Of a stretch of DNA of 64,000 nt, positions 51,639 through 63,320 are shown piece by piece (position 1 is the stretch's first letter; every line of letters begins with the position of its first letter). The DNA is taken from the NCBI RefSeq assembly GCF_000005505.3, contig NC_016135.3:19004613-19068612 (forward strand). Reading direction: 5' to 3'. The DNA comes from Brachypodium distachyon (taxonomy: Eukaryota; Streptophyta; Magnoliopsida; Poales; Poaceae). The translations under genes were made by a program, and so were the position numbers. The notes below the pieces were generated by a model. The model was not told the origin of the DNA, did no database searches, and saw nothing but the letters and a program-made list of their open reading frames with translations.

Positions 51639-54600
51639 CCACTGAGGGAACCCTAGAGGTGTGAGAGAATAGAAGGTTAGCCCCCATCTCTTGTACTTCA
51701 TGGTATCAGAGCTTGTGGAGACAGAGGTGGTGGTGCTGCTGGTGAAGATTACCGCCATGGAGTGACTAGATCTGTTGCAAGGGGTGGCAGATCTGGGCGT
51801 CCTGCTTCAAGGAGTGACTAGTTCTGCACAGACAGAAGGGGTACAGAAACTTGAGTTGCCACCAAATGAAGTGAAGTTGGAAGGGGTAAACAACTACCTT
51901 GCTGGTCAAGGAGAGGATTGCTTCTGTTGAAGATGAAGGCCCTGGAGGGATATGTTCTGGGCGAGGTTAGTGAACCTGAAGACAAGAAAGGGGGTGAATG
52001 GAAGAAGTAGAGCACTACAGATTCGGGTATTCTTGCGTGGCTCCTGAATTCTTTAACCCCATTTGTGGCTGCGTCGGTTGAAGCTCTTACAACTGCTCGT
52101 GAGGTGTGGGATGCTCTGTCCCAGATGTACTCAGGCAAAGGAAATGTGATGCTTGTTTCTCAGCTTGAAGATAAGGTTCATGACCTAACTCAGGGCGAGA
52201 GGATGGTGATGACTTATGTGGGAGAGTTGAAGCAAGTGTGGGCTGATCTTGATTTTTTAAATCCTCTGGTATTAGCTCATCCTGAATGTGTGGTGGCAGC
52301 AAAGAAGTGGATTGAAGGCAAGCGAGTTCTGAAATTTTTGAAGGGATTAAATTCAGAATTTGAAAATAGAAGAGCATCCTTGATGCAGAATCATGCACAA
52401 TTACCATCACTTGAGGAAGCTATTGCAGCCATTGCTCAAGAGGAAACAAGGTTGAAGAGCACTGGAAAAGGAGAATCTGCCCCTAGACCCACATACTTTG
52501 TGTCTGAGAAATCCGAAACTAGAGCTGTTACAATTGTGGGCTGCAAGGGCATCTTAGTTGGCAATGTCCTGCTCCACCACGTCAAGTCAGGGGAGGTTAT
52601 AGAGGAGGCAGACCAGGCAGAGGTGGTTACAGAGGTGTTAGAGGACGAACAGGGGGCCTGATACAATCAGAATTACAACTAGAATCAGAATTTTTCACAA
52701 GGGGGAAATAGAGCAAACATGACTGTTGAAGACCAGGGAGGACAATCAAATGCATCTCAAGGCGAAGCAAAGAAAAATGAGAAGCAGGAGGAGAGTTCCT
52801 TCGGTCAGTTTGCCCATTTTGTCTACACCAATGAAGGTAATTCTGAAAATGTCTCTTTCACCACTCACCAGCTTGAATCTGAGTGGGTTTTGGATTCAGG
52901 TGCCTCTAAGCATGTTACTGGTAACATTAGAGAATTTGAAACATATAACCAGTATTCTCTTAATTGTCAACAAACCATGCATACTGCGGATGGAACTGCT
53001 CAACCAGTAAAAGGTGTTGGAACTGTGAAATGTTCTCCAGGCATACAACTAGCTACTGTGTTACATGTACCTGCTTTTCCAGTTAACTTAATATCCCTGA
53101 GCAGTCTTATTGATCAAATTGATTGTTCTGTCACTCTTAACAAGAAAGGATGTTTGATTCAGGAGGGGGAAACTGGCAGGAAGATTGGGGAAGGAATCAG
53201 ACGTAGGGGGCTATGGTACCTAGACCGAGAGAAGAATGGAGGGCAAGAATCATCATTGATACTTGCAGCGGTCCAGGGTGATAAAGAGACAATGGCGATG
53301 ATTCACCATTGTCGAATGCGACATGTTTCTTTTGATAAAATGAACAAAGTTTATCCTGCTGTAATGAGTAAGGTAGATTTGAGTAAACTAAAGTGTGATG
53401 CGTGCGATTATGCAAAACACACTAGAACCTCTTATGTGAGCAGAGGACTCAGGAATATAACTCCTTTTATGTTGGTGCATTCTGATGTTTGGACATGTCC
53501 TGTTCTGTCCATTGACGGAATGAGGTATTTTGTGACTTTCATCGATTGCTATACTCGTATGACTTGGATATATCTCTTGCGTCACAAGGATGAAGTGTTT
53601 GAATGCTTCCAAAACTTTTATGCATATGTGAGTACTCAATTCAAGGTGCAGGTACAGATGCTTAGAACTGATAATGGGACTGAATATGTGAACAAGAGGT
53701 TTGAATCATTCCTGTCAGAAAAGGGCATTATGCATCAGACCTCCTGCCCTGATACTCCTCAAAATGGTGTGGCTGAAAGGAAAAATCATCACATTTTAGA
53801 GGTAACTCGCTCTCTCATGTATAAGATGAATGTTCCAAAAATTTTGTGGGGAGAAGCTGTTCTAACTGCTACTTTCCTTATTAATCGCACGCCATCTCGA
53901 ATTCTGAATATGAAATCCCCATGTGAGCTCTTGTTTGGTGAAAACAAGTTTCCTGTTGCTCCCAAGGTGTTTGGTTGCACTTGCTTCGTCCGGGATCACC
54001 GCCCTTCAGTGAATAAGCTTGACCCAAGAGCAGTAAAGTGCATTTTTATAGGCTATCCGTCTGGGCAGCAAGGGTATAAGTGTTGGAATCCAGCCGAGAG
54101 AAGGACTTTTGTCAGCATAGATGTTACCTTTCGTGAAGCCGAGCCTTTCTATGGGGAACCAACATATTTGAGTGTGTTATTTGAAGGTCTTGATCATCAA
54201 GTGTGTTTGCCTAATGCTCAAGAGAGGGAGAATGTGAGTCAATCAGGTGCTCAAGCTCAAGCTCAACCTCAACCTGTATTAATTGGTTCCATCCCTATTT
54301 CTGTTCCTTGTCCACCGGCTTTAGAATCTGAACATCGCATGATTGCTCAACAACAAAGGGATCAAGAGGGTGAGAGGCCATTACGGGTTTACTCACGGAG
54401 GAGGAAAATAGATGTAAATGAGGCAAAAGGGGAGCAAGCTGAACAGGGGGAGAATGATATTCAGGTGCAAGGGGAGCCACATGTGCATGAGGAACATTCA
54501 TCTGGAGATAGCACGTCAGATGCTTCGGATGTGCAATCTGATGCTAGCAAAGAATCTATAGACTGGCCAATTGCTTTGAGGAAATGGAGACGAGCGGCTG

Positions 54601-56539
54601 CATCAAAACCTGTGAACAGATATGGCTTTGAACAAAACATAGCTAACTATTTGTCATATGATGGACTCTCATCCTCATACAAGGCATCTATAGCATCACT
54701 TCAAAGTGTTTCTGTACCAACTAATTGGAAGATAGCAAAACAAGACCCAAAATGGTGTGAGGCCATGAGAGAAGAATTGGAAGCACTGAAGAAGAATCAA
54801 ACTTGGGAGATGACTGAACTTCCAGCAGGGAAGAAAACTGTTGGGTGCAAGTGGGTTTTTACAGTCAAACAAAGTCCAGAAGGAAAGATAGAGAGATATA
54901 AGGCACGATTGGTTGCAAGGGGATATAGTCAGACATATGGAATTGACTATGATGAGACGTTTGCTCCCGTGGCAGCAAACTTTGGATGGCCTCTCCATCA
55001 GTTGGATGTGAAGAATGCTTTTCTGCATGGAGATCTTCAGGAGGAGGTATACATGGAGGTACCACCAGGAATGGCTGCAGCTGGAAATGAAGGAAAAGTA
55101 TGTAGACTGAAGAAATCTCTTTATGGATTGAAACAATCTCTAGAGCTTGGTTTGATAGATTCAGATGTGCCGTTTGTGACATAGGGTATAGACAGTGTAA
55201 TGGAGACCACACTGTGTTCTATAGGCATTCAAACAAGAAGATCACCATCTTGGCGGTTTATGTGGATGATATTATAATTACAGGTGATGATGAGGCAGAA
55301 ATAGTCGAGTTGAAAAAATGTTTGAGAAATGCCTTTGAAGTAAAAGATCTTGGACAACTAAAGTACTTTCTTGACATTGAGATAGCTCGATGAGGAAGGG
55401 AATTGTTTTGTCTCAACGCAAGTATATTCTGGATCTCCTAGATGAAACAGGAATGACACAATGTCATGCAGCTGCAACCCCCATAGACCAGAATAATAAG
55501 ATAACTGCGAAGACTGGTGAACTAGTTGACAAAGAAAGATATCAGAAGTTGGTGGGAAAACTTTTGTATCTTTGCCATACTAGACCTGATATTGCATATG
55601 CAGTAAGCATTGTCAGCAGATATATGTAGGACCCTAGAACGGGTCATTTGGATGCTGTGTATAGAATTTTGAGATATCTAAAAGGAAGCCCGGGAAAGGG
55701 ATTGTGGTTTAGGAGCAATGGTCATCTTGAGATTGATGGATACAGCGACGCAGATTGGGGAAGCTGTCTTGATGATAGGAGGTCAACTTCTGGGTATTGT
55801 GTATTTGTGGGAGGAAATCTTGTGTCATGGAGAAGCAAGAAACAGTCTATTGTATCAAAATCTATAGCAGAGGCAGAGTACCGAGCTATGTCACAAGGTC
55901 TGAGTGACATGTTATGGGTAAGGCATCTTTTAGGAGAGTTAAAGGTACTAAGGGAAGGCTGTCTAAATGTCTGGTGTGATAATAAGTCAGCCATATGCAT
56001 AGCAAATAATCCAGTTCAGCACAACCGAACCAAACATGTGGAGATTGACAGATTTTTCATCAAAGAAAAATTGGATGCAAGAATTATTCAGATTGGATAT
56101 GTAAGTACTGGACGACAGATTGCGGACTGCTTAACAAAGGGGTTGGGAGCTAAGGAATGCAAGTTGGCATGTGACAAGATGGAAATGATAGACATCTATG
56201 ATCCATCTTGAGGGGGAGTGTTGAATAGTTGTTGCTGGACAGTTAGTGGGCTGTGTAGTTGGCCCATGTGGCCCATATACCTTTCCCTGTACTAATATAT
56301 ATATATCCCACTGAGGAAACCCTAGAGGTGTGAAAGAATAGAAGTTAGCCCCGTCTCTTGTACTTCAAACATATTATAATTAAACCTCGCTCTTTCGTCT
56401 CTGACATGCGTTTGATTGTTAAATTCTTAAAATGCAGTTCTTGGAGTGGGTTGGCGAAGATACTAAGTGCCCATACTGTGAAGGCCTTGGCTACACTGTA
56501 TGTGATGTCTGTGCAGGGAGTAAAACAGTGCAAAGTTAG
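48463..56539 (+). CDS. PTAC5: Plastid transcriptionally active chromosome 5 homologue, six exons
   Basis: PTAC5 is a chloroplast nucleoid protein found with the plastid-encoded RNA polymerase. Exons: 48463-49008, 49870-49965, 50057-50149, 50597-50831, 51414-51451, 56438-56539. All introns are GT-AG and the phases agree, giving 369 residues. Residues 1-50 are an Arg/Pro/Ser-rich transit peptide. A charged helical repeat of WLREE(Q/S)RW follows at 59-80, with a predicted coiled coil to about 105, then a Pro/Thr-rich linker with (PT)n. A peptidoglycan-binding-like fold runs from about 165 to 245 ([18 protein letters not shown]). The C terminus has DnaJ-type zinc motifs [24 protein letters not shown] and CDVCAG; the last two are on exon 6. 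[15 protein letters not shown] precedes them. A 4.9-kb Copia element lies in the last intron, without which that intron would be about 100 bp. Confidence 0.94.
49366..49755. mobile_element. MITE with a second MITE nested inside, PTAC5 intron 1
   Basis: The outer element starts CTCCCTCTCTATTCC after TA and ends AAAAGGAGGGAG. Its interior (AGATTATAAGATGCGG; CAAAGCTAGAGTATCTCAG) fits a Stowaway-like MITE. A complete second MITE interrupts it at 49450-49573. Confidence 0.7.
49450..49573. mobile_element. Inner Stowaway-type MITE, 124 bp
   Basis: Termini are CTCCCTCCATCTAACAAAAG and CTTTTGTCGAACGGAGGGAG with TA on both sides. It is the same family as the split MITE at 45411-47027 and serves as the reference for it. 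Confidence 0.85.
51059..51140. mobile_element. Stowaway-type MITE in PTAC5 intron 4
   Basis: A palindromic 82-bp element of the same family as 14217-14298 (ATTTGTATAGATTCTTACAC; CTTATTTTGGGACGGAGGGAG), flanked by TA. Its left terminus has several substitutions. Confidence 0.85.
51486..51700 (+). repeat. 5' LTR of the Copia element, with expanded (TA)n
   Basis: The 215-bp LTR starts TGTTGAATAG and ends TTGTACTTCA. It is 66 bp longer than the 3' LTR, mainly because of the (TA)n tract at 51576-51634. Confidence 0.95.
51576..51634. repeat. (TA)n microsatellite within the 5' LTR
   Basis: About 30 uninterrupted TA units. The 3' LTR has only a few TA units at the same place, so the tract expanded after insertion. 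Confidence 0.95.
52065..52661 (+). pseudogene. Copia gag fragment
   Basis: The open 198-residue part of gag shows the usual Copia gag helical domain ([47 protein letters not shown]). The original start near 51756 is followed at once by a TGA. The zinc knuckle near 52530-52580 is out of frame by an indel, since the Cys and His codons are visible in another frame. Gag would otherwise coat the element RNA in particles. Confidence 0.75.
52719..55184 (+). pseudogene. Copia Pol: protease, integrase and first part of reverse transcriptase
   Basis: The open 821-residue stretch holds the aspartic protease ([13 protein letters not shown]), the integrase zinc region ([20 protein letters not shown]), the integrase core ([33 protein letters not shown] and E all present) and the start of reverse transcriptase ([43 protein letters not shown]). 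A one-base shift just after KQS near 55140 sends it to a stop at 55184. The rest, with the catalytic YVDD, is in another frame. Confidence 0.85.
55185..56211 (+). pseudogene. Copia Pol: end of reverse transcriptase and RNase H, frame-broken
   Basis: After the frameshift, the RT palm continues with [13 protein letters not shown] near 55255. A TGA at about 55391-55393 interrupts it, then the frame at 55390-55629 carries [18 protein letters not shown] at 55627-55629 breaks it again. The RNase H domain is open at 55648-56211 ([39 protein letters not shown]). Confidence 0.85.
56219..56367 (+). repeat. 3' LTR of the Copia element
   Basis: The 149-bp partner of the 5' LTR has the same TGTTGAATAG start and TTGTACTTCA end, followed by the AACAT target duplication. 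It lies only 70 bp before exon 6 of PTAC5. Confidence 0.95.
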
Positions 56540-58246
56540 AGCAACCTTCAGCCTTATTTACGAACATCTATAGCAGTTCATATCGATGATAGCTAACTAT
56601 TCCAGTTTTACCGTGATATTTGTTGAATATGTATTCACATTGCCAGTGTTACTGGCTTGCCATCCAAACAGAAAGTAGATGCTTAGAGATTAGAGGCAAT
56701 ACTGTACAATAGGAGATGAAAAAACAATAACAAAGAAAATGGTTGCTTTTCAACTCAAACTTGTAAAATTGGCATACTGTTAATGTTTTCACAAGTCAAA
56801 TTTCTCTTTACATCTGTTGGCGCGTATCTTCTGTAAGGCTATGTTAGCTGGTGGCCTTTCCTACTTGGAGTATTTACATTTTAACAAATGGAAAACCTGC
56901 ATTAAAGATAGTAGCTGTTATGCTTGTACATAAGTACGGAAGTCATTCAAACTGCTACCGTGGAAGTGAGCATAATCTACGCCGTAAGTTTTTCTAAATG
57001 CGGTACTTGGTAGAAATAAATGGGAGATTAAGTGTAAGTCTCCGTAATGCTTCCTTCTTTGATTAGCATGAGTGCATATAAAAGTATTCCTTTTGTTGCC
57101 AGCAGTGACAAAGAATTGACATTGCATATTTCGAGTTAACCGAGCTATCACAAGTGTTGTTTTTGTTCGAGAAAATGCTAAAATGAATATACGTTGTTTG
57201 ACTTCTACCTAACAGAAATTGTTGTTCTGAACATATCCTGCCCATTGAGTTGAAAAACAGCTGTCTTCCTGACAAATAATTTCCTAAGAAACAGATAACA
57301 CCTATCAATTCTAACCAGAGTAAGATTTCCTTTTCCATTCTCCTTTTCCTTCTGAAAAAATGGGTACAGGAACGTAGAACAAACCAAATTAGGGCTTTAA
57401 AACCGAGCAGGAACAAAACTTTGGACAAAGCAATACATGGTTCTAACAAGAGAGATGGGAATACCCCTTACAAACTCTGGACAAAGCAATGTTTCTTTTT
57501 TTTCTTCTAGAATGCAACCCAGCGGGTGCATCATCGATTAAAGAGGAGAAGCCATAAGGCTACTACAATGCCGGATCAGCAAAAACAACGCCAACTAGTG
57601 GCAAAAGAAAGATCCACACCCACATCCTAGCTAGTTAGGCCCTACAACTGCACAGGTAAGCAACATTGGAAGAATTGAGTCATGTCTATGCAAGCAGATC
57701 CAAACCTGCCAAGGATAGGTGAGGGGACGTCGCCATCTCCAGTGCCGATGCGCATATTTACATGTGGTTGAATGACTATATGCACATTACAAATGATTGT
57801 ATGCACATTACATATGTCGCCATCTCCATTGCATCTAAACTGATTACTGATGCACTGGACCTGGTCTCCACTCCTGACTGGCATACAATTCTCCTGATCT
57901 CGTCACACACGCCGATCACTACAATCTTAGGAAAGGTGACACTAGCTATGAACCTTATTATATTGTTTAAATGACAAATCATATCATGTACATGAAAGTA
58001 TACCAGCAATTTACATGTGGTTGAATGACTATATGCACATTACAAATGATTGAAATGGAATACAGTTACTTTGTCAAAACAAAAAAAAAACAATACCAGC
58101 AATTTACAGAATATCATACACAGGAGTGTAATCAGCAATTGACATAACCTATTTAAAACAACTTTAGAAGAGACCTCTTATCCGTGTCAAGACAGAAGTA
58201 AGCCGCTGCTGCATGTATCGCGAAAACCATTGAAATTGGGATTCTG
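56540..58246. other. Convergent spacer between PTAC5 and the NLR gene
   Basis: AT-rich spacer containing the 3' ends of two convergent genes. A 44-bp block (starting ATTTACATGTGG) occurs at 57756-57799 and again at 58009-58052. No gene or complete transposon was recognised. Confidence 0.5.
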
Positions 58247-61200
58247 TCAGATTGGAATGAAGTACTTGCTCTCCATGCGCGCCTCCTCCTCCTCACTGTT
58301 TTCCCAGTGCAGTTTCTCCCACCAATCAAACGAACCGCATATCTGCTTCAGTTTCTCATAGCTACGCGCGCTGCTCAGTGGGATACTTCTCAAATTTGGG
58401 CAATCCTCCACCCGAAGGGTCTCAAGGGATGGGAACTCTCTCGGTTTACAAATTCCTCTCAGCTTCTTAAGATCAGTCAATACAATCAACCTCAGCTTTG
58501 CGAAGTCAGTGTGCCCAGTTTGTACCATTGCATGGTCTTCTTGTTTCTCTGAATCATGATCCTGTATTTTCATTTGTGCTCCATTCTGCTCCTCACTGTA
58601 AACTTCCTCATCTTCAACAATTTCCAGCATCCCATCACAATGAGATATGTCAAGCCTCTCAAGCAGTTGAAGTCTTCGAACCCATGTGATGTTCAACAAC
58701 TTGGGGCACTTTGAGATGACCAATTTGCGGATGTACTGAAAATTATGGGGAGTCGGTACAACAATGATATTTTCCAATGAGGGAAGGACTGAAAGGGTCA
58801 GGAAGACCAAGCGAGAAGTTGTAAGCTCAGCATCGGCAGTCACTTTATTCAGGTCATAGCATGATTCAACATGTAGCTCCTCGAGGTGCTCCATGTGGTT
58901 CAGGTCAGAGATTTTGATTGAATGCATCTCTGCACAGTACTTCAGGTTCAAGCGATGTGTTGACTTTGCCAAAGGGCGAGGTGTGTTCAATTCCTTTAGC
59001 ACATCCTCTGCATAAATCGTGATTCCAAGGAACAATAGTGACGTCAGGGAATCAAGATTTAGGTCATCAACATCCCGGATCCCATAGTGGCTGCGGAAGA
59101 GATTGAGCACTCTCAACTTATGTAACTTTGAGCAGTTGTTCAGGGTATCTTCAAGTGCAACAGTAACACTGAGATCCAAATGCCTCAACTCTTTCAGTAA
59201 CCATAGGCGCTCAGGTAATCTCATAATGTGTGTGTGCGACAAATTCAGATGCTGTAATGCAACCAATGTCTCACATTCCGGAAGTGATGTTATTGCGGTA
59301 TGAGAAAGATCAAGCACTTTCAAGGATGACATAGTTCTGAAAAATCCCGTGCTCATCTTGTTCAAGTTTGGGTTGTTCTGCATCAACAATGTGGTGAGGT
59401 TTTTGCATTTTGGTGAGAAACAAAGCTCTCTGATGTTATTAGACATGATGGAGATCCTTCTGGCTTCTTCCCACTCTCCAGCTGGTGGAGCATTATCCAA
59501 GGCCATCCCTGGTTGAACGAGGAACTTAGTATCTGACTTGCTAACCAACCAAAGCCCCAGATGCCTGATTATGTGGTGCATTTTTACCTTTGTTGACATT
59601 GAGCCACTGGTCTGCAACAAGCAGGCTGAAATAAGACTGCGGATTATCTGATAAGCCTTCTCACAATCATTTAATAGCAAACCTTCAGCTAACCAATAAT
59701 CGACAAGTTGCTCTTTACTAACAGATCCATACTCTGGAAAAAGAGTGCAGTACAGGAAACACTGTTGTTGAGTGGGTGTGAGTCTGTCGTAGCTGTATTT
59801 CAACTGAGCAAACATTTCATCCACACCATTAAAATTGTCCATATTGATAGCAATTGCATCCGCAGCTGATTTCCACTCATTTTCTTCCAAGCCTGCCACA
59901 GCGGTCCCAATGACATTGAGTGCAAGTGGTAGGCCTCCACAACTTTGGGCTATTGCCTTCGCATGCTCCATAATAATATTCTGAGGACCAAGAGATTCAA
60001 CTGCTTCACTAGCCTCCTTGCTCAGCTTGCTCAAGAACAGTTTCCACGAAGCATCACTACCTAAAATCTGCATCTTAATCAAGCTCCTCTGTGCACCCAT
60101 CTGGAAGCATACTTCTTGGTCACGTGATGTGAGGATCAACTTGCTCTGGCTGTTGGTAACTGGAGTTGGGATACCAACATCCTCCAGTCGGAATTTCTTC
60201 CTTACATCATCAAGCAGCACGACGAATCTTTTCCTTGCCAGAGCCTTTGCCAAGAATTTGGCCCGTTTGGCAGTTGGCTCATCTTTATCCCATGGCAAAT
60301 TAAGCCTTTCGGAGATAGTCTGCTGTATCTCCACTGTGTTCAATGTCTCAGAATTGGATACTTCAATAAAGATAACAACCTGGCACAAGCAAGTAAGAAA
60401 ATTTATAAAAAATACTTGAAAAGTGGCAACATGAGCCAGTTGGAATGTGATTTATCAAAAATACTTGAAAAGTAGAAATGGCGATATAGTAGTGAAGAAG
60501 CATGTATCAAAAAGAGATGCAAGCATGCTTCAAAAAGTTACTGCATGCTAAAAAGAAAGACAAACAATACTAATTTATGCAATTACATTTTATGCCCATT
60601 TACTTGTTCTAAATATGCTTGAAAAAGCAAGCATTTAAGAAATTTGTGGGAAACAGCAAAATGACACACCCTAATTTCATGATGTAATAATTAAATAAGA
60701 ATGCAATTTTCATGTACATGTATAGTGGCTAATGTGTACCTACAAAGTTGTCAAATTTCTACGTTCAGTACTTGCAAGCAGTTGTGTGATTTTCTCGAAG
60801 AAAAAAGAAACTGTTCTGTGCATGTGAGGGACATGTTAAATTTCGTTATGCCTGTACAAGAACATCAATCTTCAGCCTTCAGCGCATTGTATAGCTGTTC
60901 TACATTGAAATATTGTTTGCTGCTCTTTCTGCAATGCTTGGCAGCGCAGAAGAAAGTTGTTCTACAGAAGATCTTAATTGAATATGGTACCAAATTTAAG
61001 CATGGCCACTGAAACAATCCTATATTTAAACTCTTAAATAGCAACACCAATATGCCCCTGAGGCATAAATTGCAGTCTTCGAGAAAGAACCATCATACCT
61101 GATAGTCATGGGACTTCTTTTCAAGATCATTGTTGAAAACATGGAGGAGTGTTGTCTTACCAACACCTCCTTGACCCCACACACCAATTATGTTTGAGTC

Positions 61201-61728
61201 ACCATTCTCAAACAGATTATGGAGCTGACTCAGCATGGTATCCAAACCAAACGTCTTGACTTCAGACAAGGAACTAACAATCTTCGGCAGGGGCTTGAAT
61301 CCAAATTTATTGAACTGCCTCCCTTCCTCTATAAGTTTATTCGCCTCGTCCAGTGCCTTAACAACACGCCCACCGATCTTTGAACGACGAGCAGCATGCA
61401 CGGTGCACTGGCAGAGGCAAGAATACTTCATCAACTGGCCATACTCCTCATCAATGGCCTCCAACTGTAGCTCATCGACATGCCTGAGCCAGACCTGCAC
61501 CTGAGGATCACAAACGTTTAGCTTGTCGACCTCCGCAGTGACTTGCGCTCTCACCGTTGTCTCGACGGCATGCAGTAGCTCCTTGGCCTTCTCGAGATCA
61601 CCCCAGTTGGATTTGAGGTGCAGGAACGCGGCAACCTTTTGGGCCGCAGCGTCAAGAATGCCGGTGCCAGTCAAGCACTCGCACATGGGCTGAAGGCACG
61701 AACCAGCCGCGCTAATAGCGTCAGTCAT
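58247..61728 (-). CDS. CC-NB-LRR disease-resistance-type protein, two exons
   Basis: NLR proteins are cytoplasmic immune receptors that switch on when ATP replaces ADP in the NB-ARC domain. Exons 61099-61728 and 58247-60379 join in phase 0 across a 719-bp GT-AG intron, giving 920 residues. Residues 1-165 are a predicted coiled-coil region (ELLHAVETTVRAQVTAEVDKL). The P-loop GQGGVGKTT is at 185-193, kinase-2 VVLLDDVR at 263-270, RNBS-B KLILTSRD at 290-297, GLPLAL at 359-364, RNBS-D CFLYCTLFPEYG at 417-428, and MHH replaces MHD at 477-479. LRRs follow to the C terminus (LSHTAITSLPE, LSHTHIMRLPE). The unusual intron falls just after the P-loop. The ATG at 61728 was chosen; the frame upstream has no other ATG. 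LDDVR in place of LDDVW is also unusual. Confidence 0.9.
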
Positions 61729-61796
61729 AGGGAACAGCAATGAGTATGTAGCAGCCAGGCAGGCATGGAAGATGCAAATACAGGGAACTACGAAGG

Positions 61797-61805
61797 CTTA
61801 TATAG
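61797..61805 (-). promoter_or_regulatory. TATA box of the NLR gene
   Basis: CTATATAAG on the minus strand lies about 70 bp upstream of the start codon at 61728, a normal plant TATA-to-ATG spacing with a short leader. Confidence 0.6.
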
Positions 61806-63320
61806 AGCAAGGCAATGCAAAGGAGAGACGCGACGCAACACGATCCCGTGGAAATGTATGTACAAAGAAAGCGCGGCGACAGTTCAGCCGATGGTGATTA
61901 GGATGTCGAGAGAAAACATCCACGCGCATCCCAGCGCAGTTGGGTACTGGGGGGCAAGAAGAAGTCATCATTCGAGAAGGGAAACTTGGAAATGTCAGAC
62001 TCTTCCGGCCGAAACCGAGTGTGGAACAGTGGAAGACGCGAAAATGTCTCCCCGCGATCATCCTTTTAGTTTCCTAGTAGTTGCTCAAGGAGAGCAGCGC
62101 AAGCAAAGCCAAATATGATGTGGAACAATTCATCAAGCACCTTGCGTGCGACGGCGAACTGGTGCTTGCCCTCCTGTGCAGGTTTCGTCGGCTTCTCCAC
62201 CCGCAGCCGCAGGATTCTAGAAGACTAGAAGACCTCGTAGTCCATGCTATATGGGATTTTTAGCCGGCGGTGAATGTATTTTCTTTTTTTTTTAACCTGG
62301 AATCTGGTGGCTGGGCGCGGGATTTGCGTCTGAGGTTGGGGATGATAGACAGAATAGATAGAGTCGTCGTGCTCGTGCCGCAGGATGTCAGGAACCTTTC
62401 CCCAACCGGTATGGTACAATGGTAGGCTCTACTAATATTGATATGGGCCTTTGGCTGCCGACGCCGGCTGCCCTGCCAGGATTCGGCCCAAACCTTCCCT
62501 CGTGAGGTGGCCCTCTTGGCCTTATGGATCTGCTAGCCACGATGGTTCGGTCCGCACCTCTCTCTCTCTCTCTCTCTCTCTGTCTCAAAAAAAAGGGCTG
62601 CCATCCTGCAGGCGCATCCTGATTCCTGAAGGATTGTGGTTTCCGGATGTTCAGCAAATTGTTGCTCAGGCAGCGCAAGCCCGTGAGTGACCTTGGTCAA
62701 ATGGAGCCTGGAGGAGTAGTGGATTCTGGTTGCTGGATGTTCTCACGGAAGGTCCTCGTGAAACCGAACTGATCCCCACTATGCCTGCAAGCTGTTCGAC
62801 CATATGCGTGAGTGACACCTCATGTTCTGAATGGCAGGACGTCATTCATTGTATATAGGATTTTCGATCTTGCAAAGTTTGGTCCGTTTTCTGATTTATA
62901 TGACAATTTTCTCTAAGCCTTTGGTCTCCTGTTCGAAACTAGAAACTGACATTTCATTTGTTATTTAGGTGTTATGTGGCAAATTAAGCAAATGCAGCTG
63001 CACAGTGGGAGCCCCCTTGCAGTCTACAAACTCCGTATGAGCTGCTGTACTGGCATTTCAGTTTAGGCATTTAAAGGAAGGTCTAATACAAGGTGTGCAC
63101 AACACAGCATATACACTTTATACAGTTTTGGTTATGTACAGACTACAAACAGGCTTATACAATAGCCACTTATTTATGAATCTGAAAATATGAATGCAAT
63201 TAATACATATTCATAGATTGGTATCTACTGTACATCATAAATAAACATAAATATATCAGTAATTTGTGTTGTACCATCATGTTGCGGTGAGAATGTACTT
63301 TAAATAGTTCCATGCTTGTG
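61806..63320. other. Spacer between the two NLR genes
   Basis: The right-hand NLR ends at 63321 and the left one starts at 61728, so this 1.5 kb holds the promoter of one and the 3' end of the other. It contains a (CT)n run at about 62558-62580. No transposon ends or additional gene were recognised. Confidence 0.5.

Larger units (their letters stand above)
51486..56367 (+). mobile_element. Ty1/Copia LTR retrotransposon in PTAC5 intron 5
   Basis: The 4.9-kb element is flanked by an AACAT duplication (51481-51485 and 56368-56372). Short LTRs lie at 51486-51700 and 56219-56367. TGGTATCAGAGC at 51701 is the initiator-tRNA-Met primer-binding site, and AGGGGGAG before 56219 is the polypurine tract. 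Gag and pol are in the same orientation as PTAC5. Gag has an early stop after the first ATG, and pol has a frameshift and a stop, so the copy is inactive. The LTRs differ at several aligned positions, so the insertion is not very recent. Confidence 0.95.

Noticed and set aside
61729..61740. Alternative NLR start four codons upstream
   Set aside because: The upstream codon is TTG, not ATG. The first ATG is at 61728.
62558..62580. (CT)n run as a regulatory element
   Set aside because: It is a simple microsatellite far from the nearest start codon; there is no support for a role.
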